Source of the DNA: Diatrype stigma | Taxonomy: Eukaryota; Ascomycota; Sordariomycetes; Xylariales; Diatrypaceae | Length of the DNA stretch: 64,000 bases | Reading direction: 5' to 3' | Assembly: GCA_022225965.2 (NCBI GenBank) | Contig: JAKJXP020000074.1 | Span: 124,001 to 188,000, forward strand | In this document: positions 35,301-47,037 of the stretch, in pieces | Numbering within the stretch: the first letter of the stretch is position 1 | How the letters are laid out: each line of letters begins with the position of its first letter | The notes under the pieces: model-generated | Databases searched by the model: none | Told to the model about the DNA's origin: nothing | What the model saw: the letters and a program-made list of their open reading frames with translations, nothing else | Translations under genes and position numbers: made by a program

Positions 35301-36625
35301 CCGAACTGAAAGTTGATGTCCAGATGAGAGTGGTCAACAGTGAGAAGCACTCTAATTACTCTTCTGCTGGCAGTGACGATGGTTCGTCGACGCACGAGGG
35401 GTCCGTGTTGGTTGAATCTGAAGTGGTGTATGCGTTGTGGATCACGTACTCCAGGAATTTGCACGCGTCCAATGTAGATATAAGCGCTAGGGCGCCATCG
35501 ATTGGCACCGAAACTCCCCTCCGGCAACCGTCACCCGGTCAGCCTACAGTTCACACGCCACAAGATGTAGGGTCGGACTCTTCGGATGCAGATGAAATTC
35601 TCAAGCCGGAACCCCAGCGTTCCACGGCTTCAGCGTTGACCCAGCAGATCAAAGACGCAGCTATCAGTGCTGCTGCGAAGATCACAGGCGTGCCCAAGCC
35701 TACTGAGAAGTCACCATCTCCAGTGCCGGAGGTTGAAGAGCCTCCACACAAAAAGACAATAGACGATTTTGTCATATTGGAGGATATGGGCCAGGGCGCA
35801 TACGGCCAGGTCAAATTGGCCCGCTACAAGCACAACGGTGGCCGGAAAGTCGTTTTGAAATATGTGACGAAGCGGCGGATTCTAGTTGATACTTGGACTA
35901 GGGACCGACGCCTCGGCACTGTACCCCTCGAGATACACGTCTTAGACTACCTCCGGCGTGACGGTCTTAAGCATCCCAACATCGTGGAGATGGAGGATTT
36001 CTTCGAGGACGAAACAAATTACTATATCGAGATGGCGCCTCACGGACTCCCCGGGATGGACCTCTTCGACTACATTGAACTTCGCACCAACATGGACGAG
36101 GATGAGTGCCGCAGTATCTTCGTCCAGGTCGCTAAGGCGGTCCATCACCTTCACATCAAAGCCAAGGTGGTTCACCGTGATATCAAAGATGAAAACGTCA
36201 TTCTCGATGGCGAAGGAGTCATCAAGCTAATAGACTTCGGGAGTGCTGCCTATATCAAGAGCGGACCTTTCGACGTTTTTGTCGGCACGATTGGTACGTT
36301 ATACCGTGATTCTTGTCTATTAAAGAATATGCTTGTCAGCTAACATGGTCCTTTAGATTACGCTGCTCCAGAAGTACTGGCGGGTAAGCCGTACGGGGGC
36401 AAAGAGCAAGATGTGTGGGCTCTCGGCATCCTACTCTACACGATCATATACAAAGAGAACCCGTTCTACAGCATCGACGAGATAATAGATCGTGATCTAC
36501 GGGTTCCCTACACATTAAGCGAGGAGAGTATCAATCTCATCCGGTGCATGCTGGAACGAGATGTCTCGCAACGCTACAATATAGACCAGGTGCTACAGCA
36601 TCCCTGGTGCCAAATGGCTGATTGA
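32378..36625 (+). CDS. PSK1: PAS-domain serine/threonine protein kinase (PAS kinase)
   Basis: Proposed exons 32378–32411, 32602–32818, 33175–36293, 36357–36625 (1212 aa; phases consistent). The 356-nt intron ending at 33174 and the 63-nt intron in the kinase domain are well supported; the first intron is less so, and ATGs at 32391 or 32571 in the same final frame are alternatives. Residues about 418–485, 590–650 and 686–760 look like PAS or PAS-like segments (PPWTIIAANDLACLVFG; LAFVSLDDDGLVTKASG; GIIVVSPDTLKIKSSN). The kinase domain (about 945–1210) is complete: GQGAYG loop, VVLKYV lysine, HRDIKDEN catalytic loop, DFGSA, DYAAPE, and DVWALGILLY. Related to yeast Psk1/Psk2, which couple nutrient status to UDP-glucose use and translation. 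The N-terminal 400 residues are Ser/Pro-rich and probably regulatory. Confidence 0.9.
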
Positions 36626-37593
36626 TTGCTGGGAGGGGGGACTCCTGGAAGTCTAGGAGGAAGACTCCAATGCATTACAGGTGGAAGCTGGGGTTCAGGG
36701 GTTCGCTAGGGCAGGGTAGGGCATGCAGGATAGGAAAGCGGTGAGCAGAGCGCAAAGCGGAAGGCGAAAGGCGGCGGGTACGCCGTATACACGCGAAGAC
36801 GGGAGAAAGCAATGCCTAGACTTGAAGAAAGAGACTTTTGTTTTTTCCAGCATTTATCGATACCCCGAAAGAGTTGGTTGTATTTTGGCAGGCTAAATGG
36901 GGGAAGGAGAGAAGAGAGCGCGGAACGGGGAGCGGGAGCGGGAGCCAGAACCAGAACCAGAACCAGAACCAGAAGCGCAAAACATACGAAGATCAAAGAG
37001 CACACGCAACAGACGAGCGAACGAGAGACACGATACAGTACGGCATGGCATGGCATGGCATGGCACGGCACGGAACGGCAAGACTGACTGACTGCAGAAT
37101 GCTATATCTTGGAACCGACAGTCAAGACATTGAGATAAGACGCGTATATATATCTATAGCTATATCCATAACCACGTTTAGAGAGTACAGTACAGTAGTA
37201 CATCATTGGCATCATCCCGAAAGGCACGGAGTTTTTCACAGGGGCGTTATTTCTCTTTCTCTTCTTCTTCTTCCCATTTCACCGTGATGGGCTAGGGAGG
37301 GAGTGTCTGTTTGTTCTTTTCCATTGGTTGCGCGATCACGATCATCGCACAGAGAAGGCCATCCGTCGTGTTGTACGATGCGAAGGAGGCAATTTAGGGG
37401 AGCAAGATGGGAACCAAATCATCCATCCATAGCTGTTATTAAGTCCGGCTTCTTGACTGGCTGGGTACTTGGTCAGTATCAGTGAGAATGAACGAATAAA
37501 CGAATGGATGAATGAATGCATGTACTACAGTCAGCCTGTTTGTTGAACTATGCGTGTCTCTAGGCTGCCGAATCACCCCAGAACGAACTCGGA
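36626..37593. other. Convergent intergenic region with short tandem repeats
   Basis: Lies between two converging genes, so it should hold both 3' UTRs. Contains a 6-bp AACCAG repeat (about 36947–36975) and a 5-bp GGCAT repeat (about 37043–37064). No coding sequence. Confidence 0.6.
36943..37064 (+). repeat. Two short tandem repeats (AACCAG and GGCAT)
   Basis: About five AACCAG units near 36947–36975 and four to five GGCAT units near 37043–37064. Confidence 0.75.
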
Positions 37594-40548
37594 TCATACC
37601 CAAAACCCCTCCGGCCAAGTCGCTTGTAGATCCACGGGCCCCTTTATTCTCCTCCTGCTGCTCCTCCTCCCCCCCTTCTTCTCCTGTGCCACCTGTGCCT
37701 CCTCCTCCTCCTCTTCGGGCCCCAGCGGCGGCGCCCAGGGATCGAACCCATCCGCCGCGCACCGGATGGTCGTTGTATTCGTATTCGTATTTGCATTCGC
37801 CGTGCCGGTCTGGGAAGAGGTCGGCGTCGGCACGACGACGCGGCCAAACTCGAGGTAGTCTCTGATGACGGCCCGCGCGCACCGGCTCGGCACCGTCGAC
37901 CCGCAGTGGCCGACGGCGTCGACCTCGAGCACGGCGGCGCCCGCGTGCGCCGCCGCCATGGCGTGCGCGTTGCGCCGCGGCGTGACGGGGTCGAGGCGCG
38001 AGGTCACGAAGAGGAGAGGGGCCGAGGGTCGTCCTCCTCTTTTCCGTCCTTCTCCTCCTTCTCCTCCTCTGCCTCTTGTGGCTTCTTCTTCTTCTTCTTC
38101 TTCTTCTTCTTCATCTCCGTCACCTCTGGTGTTGGTATCGGGATTGTCACCATCTTCGCCTTTTCTATCGTCGTCGTCATCTTCGACATGTGCCGATGAC
38201 AGGGATAGCGGCGCCGGCGTCCCAAACGGCCCGGTGAACCGCCAGCGCGGCCTGACCGCCCACCCGGCGCACTCGAACCGGATGGTGGCCCAGTACGGCC
38301 CCAGGGTCGGGCTCTGCGCCCGCAGCGCCTCCACGTACGCCTGCAGGCCGTCGGGGCCGAGCCGCGCCGTCCCGGCCCCGCCGTCGCCGCAGAGGATCGC
38401 GCGCGCGGCGTCGGGCTCGCTGCTCATGATCGCGCTCGTCGACCGGTTGCTGTTGTTGTTCTTGTCGTCCCCCGGCTTGCAGAATGCATCGTCGCCGGGA
38501 GCTGTGGGGGGCCAGCGCCGGAACTGGGATTGGAGAATCGCCGTGTAGTTGGCATGGTCGAGGGCGGAGGCGAGGGCGCGCGCGAGTGGGCGGAAGGATG
38601 AAAGAGGCGCGTAGACGGGGCGCCGGAAGGCGGAGAGCACTTCGTAGCCCGTCACGATGGTCATGCTGGCGCGCTGCTGCTGCTGCTGCTGTTGTGATTT
38701 TCCGGCTCCATACTCGATGTAGTCAGCGTCGTAAAGGCTATCATCATCATTATCGTCGTCATTATCGCCGTCATTGCCTTCGTCAGGCAGGACGACGACC
38801 GCGGGCTGCTCGTCGAGGGAGCGGACGAGGGCGTCGACCCGTGCTTTCATGTCCGCCCCTGTCGCGTCGGAGGGCCGGCGCAGCGGGCAGTGCTCCGCGC
38901 CTGCCGAGAAGCAGGTCTCGTAGAAGTAGTCTACAATCTTCTCGGTGTCTTGGAGGTTGGTCAACCAGGTCTGTGGGGTATGTTTTAGCGAGGTTTCGTC
39001 AAATATCGTCGGAGTTGGGTTGGGATATGGTTTTGTCTCGGATAAAGGGGTGTCATGTGTGATCAGCCGGGTAGGTAAGGAGAGGTGGGAAGGCTTGTGG
39101 ACTTACACCCGCCATGTAGTCGTCGGCGTCCGCGATGCCGTCCTACTGCATGTTAGCATGTCATTGTGAAACACAAAGAGCTACCTTCTAGACTAAGGAT
39201 ATCTGCGATAGCAAGTATCAGGATGTGTAGTGCGAAGAAGCGATGATATACGTACTGCGAACAGGTTAGCAACTGCAGCAGAAACCAAGGAGCTATCGAA
39301 CCGCGCTTCCGGAAGAAGACACTATGGGCTCAGGGGAAAAGACAGAAAAGCTGTCTACATACCGACGATCATGCGTCCCACACGGTCCGGGTACATCGAC
39401 GCGAAGGTGTTTCCGAGGACGGAACCGTAGGAGAAGCCCCAGTACTGGATCCTGGGGAGTTTGTTGCCATCCTCGTCCCCCCTTTTCACCCTCTGTTCCT
39501 TGTCGCGCAACGCTATAGTCTTCTGTGACCACCGCTCCTCGTCAGCACCACGGATAGGCCGAGCCGCAGCAGAAGCAGCCTCCTCCCGCCGCAGCTCGTG
39601 GATCCTGTCGACCATCTCCACCATATCGCGCGCGACGGACGCCGTGGATAGGAAGGGGAGTATCGATCGCTGCGGCGACGATGATGCGGAACCGTCGCGG
39701 CGGCGGGCAGTACCCCCGTGCGCGCAAATATGTCCGAGACCTTTCGCTCTTGCGTGCTAATATACAGCGAGCCGTTTCGGAGTCAGTGGAAATAGGGGCA
39801 GGAGAGAAGAGGGTTTGGGGGGGGGGGGATGGGGGGCGCTGGTCAGTTCTAGCCTGGCTTTTGCTTTGCTCTAGAGACTCACCTGCCGCCGAACGACGTC
39901 CAACCCGCCATCTAGACTCCCCATGGCCCGGCGCTGCAAGTCGGCGGCGTAGCGCGCGGCGAGGTCGCCGTCGAAGCAGTCGACCTGCGGCGTGGTGAAG
40001 AGGACGCCGCGGGGGTCCCAGCTGAGGATCTCGTAATGCCTTCCTCCGCTTACTCCTCCTCTTCTCCTCCTCTCCTCGCGGTCGTCATCGTCATCATCGT
40101 CACCGTCATCGTTGTCATGACTACCAGGACGATCCGCGATGTCCCGCATGACATGTGCGTTAGCAAGCGCGTGCCGCACCCCCGACCCCCCCGGCCCCCC
40201 CGGGTTCGTGAAAATGGTCCCACCGAACGACGGGTCGTCGTCGGGGACGGCGGCGGGGAGCTTGATCATCGCGATGGCGACAGCATCCTCGTCTCCACTG
40301 CCGGCGACTGTGCTTGTGTCGATGGTGTTAGTCGCGTTGGCCGTGGTCCAGTCCAGCGGCACGAGTAGCCGCGCGCACTGGAACTCGCCGTCGCCGTAGC
40401 ATGCGTGCCACTTGAGGTTGGCTCCCGGCGTGATGGTGCTCCAGTCGAAATCGAGCACGTCGTACGCCGGCGGGGCTGCGGCTCCGGCTCCGGCTCCAAG
40501 GCCGCAGCTCCACCACCACCACCACCAGAATGCGGACAAGAGCCGCAT
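37594..40548 (-). CDS. Secreted alpha/beta-hydrolase, peptidase S33/TAP-like family
   Basis: Exons (gene order): 39883–40548, about 39363–39756, 39107–39142, 37594–38970; about 823 aa. Starts with a signal peptide (MRLLSAF then six Trp). The core reads FTNPGGPGGSG (oxyanion region), EILSWDPRG, then the nucleophile elbow GFSYGS (Ser about 331). The acid and histidine are in the TAP-like C-terminal domain: FVTSRLDPVTP (Asp about 691) and VGHCGS (His about 722). Together these give a complete Ser-Asp-His triad, as in tripeptidyl-aminopeptidase-like fungal and actinobacterial enzymes. Substrate unknown. The region between Ser and Asp carries low-complexity Asp/Asn, Gln and Glu runs coded by trinucleotide repeats. 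Phase across intron 2 does not close with the best donor (see finding), so the exon 2/3 boundary is provisional. Third intron 38971–39106 ends cleanly in phase 0. Confidence 0.82.
38082..38113 (-). repeat. GAA/TTC trinucleotide repeat coding for a Glu run
   Basis: About ten CTT units on the plus strand; in the hydrolase frame they encode nine consecutive Glu residues. Confidence 0.9.
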
Positions 40549-41817
40549 TGGATGATGATAGTGCGACTCTCTTAGTAAGTAGCGAACTGTGAGTGGTTTC
40601 CTGTAATAGGCTGGGGCATCCAAGTCTATCCTTGTACAGGATGTTTGTTTCCTCTCGGTAATAACGTTGTAGCTATCCTTTCGACGTTTGTTGCCGGTTG
40701 CGCTCTATCGCCACCCGTGGTCTGATGCTGAATAAGGTAAAGCCAGAGTTGCCAGGAAGCCACCACATTTGGCGACCTGAAACCTCTTCTTCCAAGTTGC
40801 TCGGTGCCGTGGTGTGATGCGTCGGTGCTGAAGTTACATCGCGGGGGGTTGTAGCATGCAAAATCGGATCGAGTTCATCCAATCAGCCACCGGGTGCGCC
40901 GCTGTTGCATTGTCGGGATTTGGCTATATTCCATTTCCCACTTCCTTTTCCATGCACCTCCGAGGTGGAATGAATGCTTTTCCCGTTCGCCAAGCAGGGA
41001 ACTTATAGTAGATGCATTTACAGTATGGCATGCTTATAAGCGATCCACGTGTCCAAGCTGATAGTTATACTCCAATTGTCTCCAAATACCCATTCACATG
41101 GAATGGTACGCTGTTGACGATCTCGGTTCATTCCTCGGTTTGACTTATAAATGTCTGCTCGTGATGATGTCTGGCGTTCTTCATCGACGATGCAAGGGGC
41201 GTAATATCCCCATGAGCATCGTAGCGAGTTCCTGTATCCGATGCGGGCGGGTTGGTTGGATGCATCGAGGACTCTAGCCCCTGCCTATATTCTAAACCTT
41301 TACAGCAATTTCTAACGAGCAGTGAAGACGAATCGTTCCATAGTCGATAGAACGTGACTGTGACCCTCGTTTCCGGGGGCTCTCTTTCCCTTCACTCATT
41401 TGCCGCCCTCCTGTCACGGCCACAGGAATAGGATCTTACAAGTATATACTTGCCGTGATGTCACATCTTCAACTCAAATACTTGGTGATTTATATGCCGT
41501 GTTCAGACCAAGCTCCGGCTTTTTTGTTGAAGTATGAAAATGTAGTTGTACATCAACTGAGTACCATGATACTTTCGAGGATCCCACCTAAATATACATG
41601 TTTTTATTACTTGCGTCATTTTACAAAAAAACACGGGGCGGCCAAAATATATGATTAGGATGTTAAGGGGACTATACTATAATAACACAACACAGGTCAA
41701 AAAGGGTGAGCGTGATTTGATACGGGATGTTTTGTGCGAGACATATATAATCAACTACCCCAGGTATTTTAATTTATCCAACGCCGGTGAAATCTACATC
41801 GCCGAAGAAGGAAAATA

Positions 41818-41834
41818 GGGGGGGGGGGGGGGGG
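41818..41834 (+). repeat. Homopolymer G17
   Basis: Seventeen consecutive G in the intergenic region; a second tract of 13 G follows A8 at 44030–44042. Confidence 0.9.
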
Positions 41835-44800
41835 TGAAAGAATACACTATGGGCTCAACAGGTGTTAAGTTCATGCTTTCATTCTATGAATGAACGACGA
41901 TAGATTCAAGAATGTGGTTGCTTGTTAGTATATATACCGATATTTTTGACACCCACTATGGCGCAAGTTTGTATGATCTCGAAACAATATTACCTAGGAT
42001 GTCATCATACGGTTTAAAACCAGGCTCATAAGCATGTTACGTTTAATTTGTCTCTTGCAATGACCTGAAAATATATGGGTTGTGTCGGCATTTGGGTTAT
42101 ACTGAAGAAGCTTGTTCCAATCCAGGTTATCTGCAGCTTCGGCTTTTGTAGGCAAATCCCGTACAAAGCCACCGGTTTCCTTCTTGTTGTGTCCATTGCA
42201 GCCTACTGTAGGCTACAATTGCTTGTGGCAGCCTGTTGCTGTTCAAAGCGACGATTTTCCTTCCAGAGTATTCCTCATCTGCTGACAGGTTGGCAAACAT
42301 GATTACCTACGGATGTCCAGGATAATAAATATTCACACGTGGATTTAGCTTTTCATTTCAAGATATATACTAGGTGGCTTAGCTTATATGTCCCCGTCCC
42401 GGTTCTGCAATGTGGGAGACTACGTGACCATGCCACAATCGTTCATCTGCTGAGCAGAAGACCAGCGCGTTGTTGATCCGGGTGGGACCGTATGTTTTGC
42501 CAGATCAACTGCCGATACTTTGTAGAATCACATATATTCCAGGTTGATACTGCCTTCCGTAGCTGACAGTTGGGATATTTTGAAGATCATCAGGAACGCA
42601 CCCCAGACAGCGGGGCTTGCCGGGATCGTCACAAGAATGCGGCGAGGTGCCGAAAGAAAGATATGAAACCCGGGTGTGTGGAACCCACGAAGATCCCGGG
42701 CTACAGCGCCGTCTCGGGGGCCCCTATCCCGATACGACTGTAGGGAAAGCTATGCCGCAGTACGTAAGTAATAAATTAAGCGATGGGTTGAGTTCGAGCC
42801 CTCAGCGAGACACGTCGCATTCTGCTGAGGATTTCGGGGTTAAAAAGCTGGGGTAACATCGGAGCGCACGGCCACGCCGAGTGATACGCGTTCAGGCGTT
42901 ATGCCGCGGGGAATACCTGCATAACGGGCGGTTTGCGCACGTCCACCTTGCAGATCTGTGGGCATTTCCCGGTAGCACATCGTCGAAATGAACCATCACG
43001 CTCCGGTTCTGGAACTAGACCGGATTTCAGAAACCCCATCGAGATACCCCCTTGCCAGAAGAAAGACCTACCGGATGTGGCCTCTGCAGATCGAAAAGAG
43101 AAAGAAGCAGGTGAGTTAAAGCAGGTGATTGGCTCTTGAACAACGCGTGCGCATGCCCCAGCCCCCGGGATCGGACTGTGGTAGGTGGCGCTTAGAAGGT
43201 AGTGAGGCCAACGCTTGACCTTAGATATGAGTTTGACGTTCATGCGCCAGAGAAGTCGACGAGGGGCAGCCCGAGATTCGGAAGAACGGCGTTTACTACC
43301 CACTACGGAGTAGGTAGGGAGGCTGGAGATATGGGGCTGGGGAGAGGGAAGGGGAGGCGGGGGGTCAAAACGGAGCTTTCATTACATAGGAATGGTAGTC
43401 AAGGTAGTAACGGGGTTCCTGTTGACGCCGAGGGGGAAGCAGATCTCGCACCACCTCGTCGGTAATGGAATAGGACATGCTGATCTCCAGATGCGATTAG
43501 GGATGGGCACCGAGATCTGGTCCCATTGACCACTGGACGCTGGTGATTAGCTACCATTCGGATGCATGCAGCGGCTCCCGTTGCCAGCCTCCCGCCAGAA
43601 CAAGAAGGTAGGTAGGCAGGTAAGTAGCTATGCTTGTTATGTAAGGCGCGATAAAACATGACGGTATGCACGACTTACATTCTCTATTAAGCTGTATACC
43701 TTCAAAGACCTAGGCGGGGAACGAAAAGGAGGAGGTTATGATAGGCCGAATGCCGATTATGTTACTTGAAAAGGGTCGAGATGTGCCTCACAAAGGAATT
43801 TGATAATACCATGTCCTTCCTCTTCTCTCTTCACCATCCCGACGGACAGGATTTGAGAAGCGATTCTATTTGTTTGGACCCCATGGCGCTAAACCGTCGA
43901 GACTGCCGGATGCGGAAGGTCGGCCTATTAGCGGATGACGAGATAGCTTCCAGGGGTTCCGGGAGGTGTTCCTTTTATAGAAGATCTACGTTCAAGACCA
44001 CGGCCCTTTACCGAAGTACTGAAAAAAAAGGGGGGGGGGGGGTGTCGTAGTGAGAACCCGAGGGACGCCTGGACGACGCGTGTGCTGCATACTATAATAG
44101 TACGACGACGACTTCTGGGGAAGGGGATGTATAGGTAAGTAGGTAGGTAAACAGATAGATTGATAGATAGATACTTAGGTTAGGTAGATGGAGGTTCGAT
44201 CGCGCCTCGAGATGAAAAGACCTGGTAACTACATACTCGATGCTATGCTGCAACTGTGCTGCAATTGCATCAGCAGCGATCCATCCATCGGTAAGCACTT
44301 CCATTCCTCCCAGCCGTCCATCCACCGATCACGTCGGGTCCAGGTCCAGTGTGGCCAATGAGTCGCGATCCCCGATGTCGAGGCTCCACCGATCGTCCTA
44401 TCGCCTTATCTCGTTCCAATGATTCCTGCCCCGGGATTTGTTCTGGATCTGCACAGGAAGAAGTTTTCTAGAAGCCCGATATCGAATGACGCGCCTGAGG
44501 CTGGCTTCCCGACCAATCTCCCGCCGTCTTCCAGCTAGGGCCCTAGGGGCTACTACTGTATGTAACTACGGGGGGGTTGGGAACTACCTAAACTAACGTT
44601 ATCCGACCAGGCTAACCTGATTAGGTAGCCTAGGCATGCATGTTATCGCACAGTCGACAGCACGGGCTTTGGATGTGCAGATCGTTGCCGGGGACAAACA
44701 CGAGAACCAGCCTGCCCTGCCCCTCTGCGTAACTTACCGGCGTATGTACATAGTAGGTAGGTACATACATACATACATACATACCTACGAAGTACATATG

Positions 44801-45398
44801 TGGTATCCAGGGTATCTCCCGCTATAAGGCGTGCAATCGTTGTACGGAGGAGGTGACCTAATTGCCCGACTGGCCGCCATCCAAACCCCACATCGTCTGC
44901 CCTTTAAACGGCGCGAGCATCGCATAGCTTCTTCAGCTGCATCCTAGAGGCGCTGTGTTGACTAAAAGGCGTTTGTCACAGCCTTGAACTAGCTAGGTAG
45001 AAGGCTGGTTAACTGCTTATGTAAACTCATTCGGATTCCAAGGAGACGAACAGAGACCTTGGGGAGACAGGTGGACTGGCGACTGGCTGGCTGGCTGATT
45101 GTCGAGGTGCTACATAGTCACCTAGGGATGTACCATAGTAGGCAGGCAGGTGGGTATTTGACAGCACTCCGGTACCGAGACTTTGAGCATCTGCTATGTC
45201 AGGTATAGCATCCAGGCGTTTTTTCCATCACCCTGAGGGCCTCAGGATGACGATAGGACTCTTGATAAGAGATATGTATGTTTGACAGACGGATGATGAT
45301 GAAACATTCGTGTAGCGGACAAAGTCGTACCCACCTTTGGTTGATATAGCACCGTGTTCATAGCAGGTATAGTATATAGCTCGTTTTTTGCTTTTTCC

Positions 45399-45420
45399 TG
45401 CCCCCTGCCCCCTGCCCCCT
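45399..45420 (+). repeat. TGCCCCC heptamer repeat
   Basis: Three consecutive TGCCCCC units followed by TCGCCCCCC. Confidence 0.85.
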
Positions 45421-47015
45421 CGCCCCCCTTTCTTTTTTCGGGTGACTATGTACCTAGTTGTTCTGTCACCCTGTCACCGGAAATTTTCATGGATGTGAAG
45501 ATCGCATCTGGGGCATGCCCCGGGCCCCATCGCTTTACTTCCATCCACTTCTTACTACGATCGATGAAGGGAAGAAGCATGTGGGCGGGCGGTGCGAAAG
45601 ACAAGTCAATCGTGAAACTCCTGGTTGTTAGCTCGTCGATTAACGAAGCCGCAAATGTGTAACATATGGGTCGATCAGCTTGTTTAGGTAGCTGGTCACG
45701 ACAAGGATGACTAACTGACTAGACGAAATAATAGGTGATGAAAGATTGAGCTACCTGCCGACCCGCTGCGGACCCCCATAGGTAGTACATACTGTAGGTA
45801 TGTTTCGAGAAACATTATTAGCTCAACTCTAAACTGCTAGGTTCTGCTAGGACCTGCCCGAGTCGAAAAGAAGCCTGAGCCAATCATTGGATGGACTTCT
45901 GGCAGAGGAAGGGCTGAGTTCCTGTTGCGTGACTGCGTGAATACAGAGCTGCCACTAGTTAGTCCGGGGCTTGCTGACATCCAATCCACCTGGCACCTTC
46001 CTACCAACCGTCGATCTAGGCTCCGGCTTCCCTAGCTTCCCTGGCTTCCATTAGTGTTCTCGAAGGTGTTTGGAAGCCTCTTGCAAACCCGTATCCTGCA
46101 TGGTGCATCCAAGTACCATGCAGCGCTGGTAACTTGAGGCAAGTGGGTTGGTGTAAGCCCACGGACCACTGATGTCTCTTCCTTTCTTCCTTGCTGCGGC
46201 GGCGCGGTAAATGGTATCTCTCTCGTCCCTGTTTCCCTGTTTACCCCCTAGAAGAGCTGCTAGCGTGGTTATAACTAGCTGTTGATTACGACGATTTTTG
46301 TAAGGCGGCCGAGTCATTCATCATCCTTGTCGTTGCCCTGCACCTATTCGTGCACCCATCCGCACATCCCATCTTCGTCTCCGGGTTTCTGGATTATAGT
46401 AGTCGTTTTCATGACCACCTCCTTGCCGACCTTGAGGGACACTTATGTTTATATTATCATCGCGTATTACCACACATCATCTAATCCATGTATCTAGGTC
46501 GATATGCCGTGTTTGGCAGTTGTAGTTACATAGACTAGACCAAAATGCAACTATATAATATATCTCAATGAGATCTAGATGCCTAACTCAGGTAACTATT
46601 GCCCAATATTGCATTCGAATTACGCGTACGTAGCGCGCACGGGCTGCTGGTTAATTGATGCTTTGGAATGTCAGCTGGAGTGACCATCATCGCCAGCCAA
46701 CTCGGACGACACTCGGACTTGGTATTCAGCTGAAGATAGCCGGATAGTATATGCCAGATAGGTAGTGTATCAGAGAGGGTTCTGCAGCTTGCTTGTTGTT
46801 TTCATACACGGGCTTGGCGTATAAGGGAAATAAATGTCAAAGCTAAGCCTGTTGTATGAAATACAGGAATATCCGACAGGCCTCCCTGGAGCTTCTCCGC
46901 GTTAGCCAAGGCATTAAGCTGATCTGAACCACTTGATATATCTTATCTTTCGAAGATTGGTTTAAATAAATTTAGGGCTTTGTGGTGTTCTATGCTTCTC
47001 TTATGAAACACAAAG

Positions 47016-47037
47016 TATATATATATATATATATATA
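47016..47037. repeat. (TA)11 microsatellite
   Basis: Eleven TA units, uninterrupted. Confidence 0.95.

Noticed and set aside
37594..40548. Two separate genes in the hydrolase region
   Set aside because: The nucleophile is in one part and the Asp/His in the other, and the frames join through introns 1 and 3 in phase, so one gene is more likely despite the unresolved intron 2.
42780..42810. tRNA gene suggested by GTTCGAGCC
   Set aside because: T-loop would be 8 nt, and no matching acceptor stem, D-arm or A-box could be laid out upstream.
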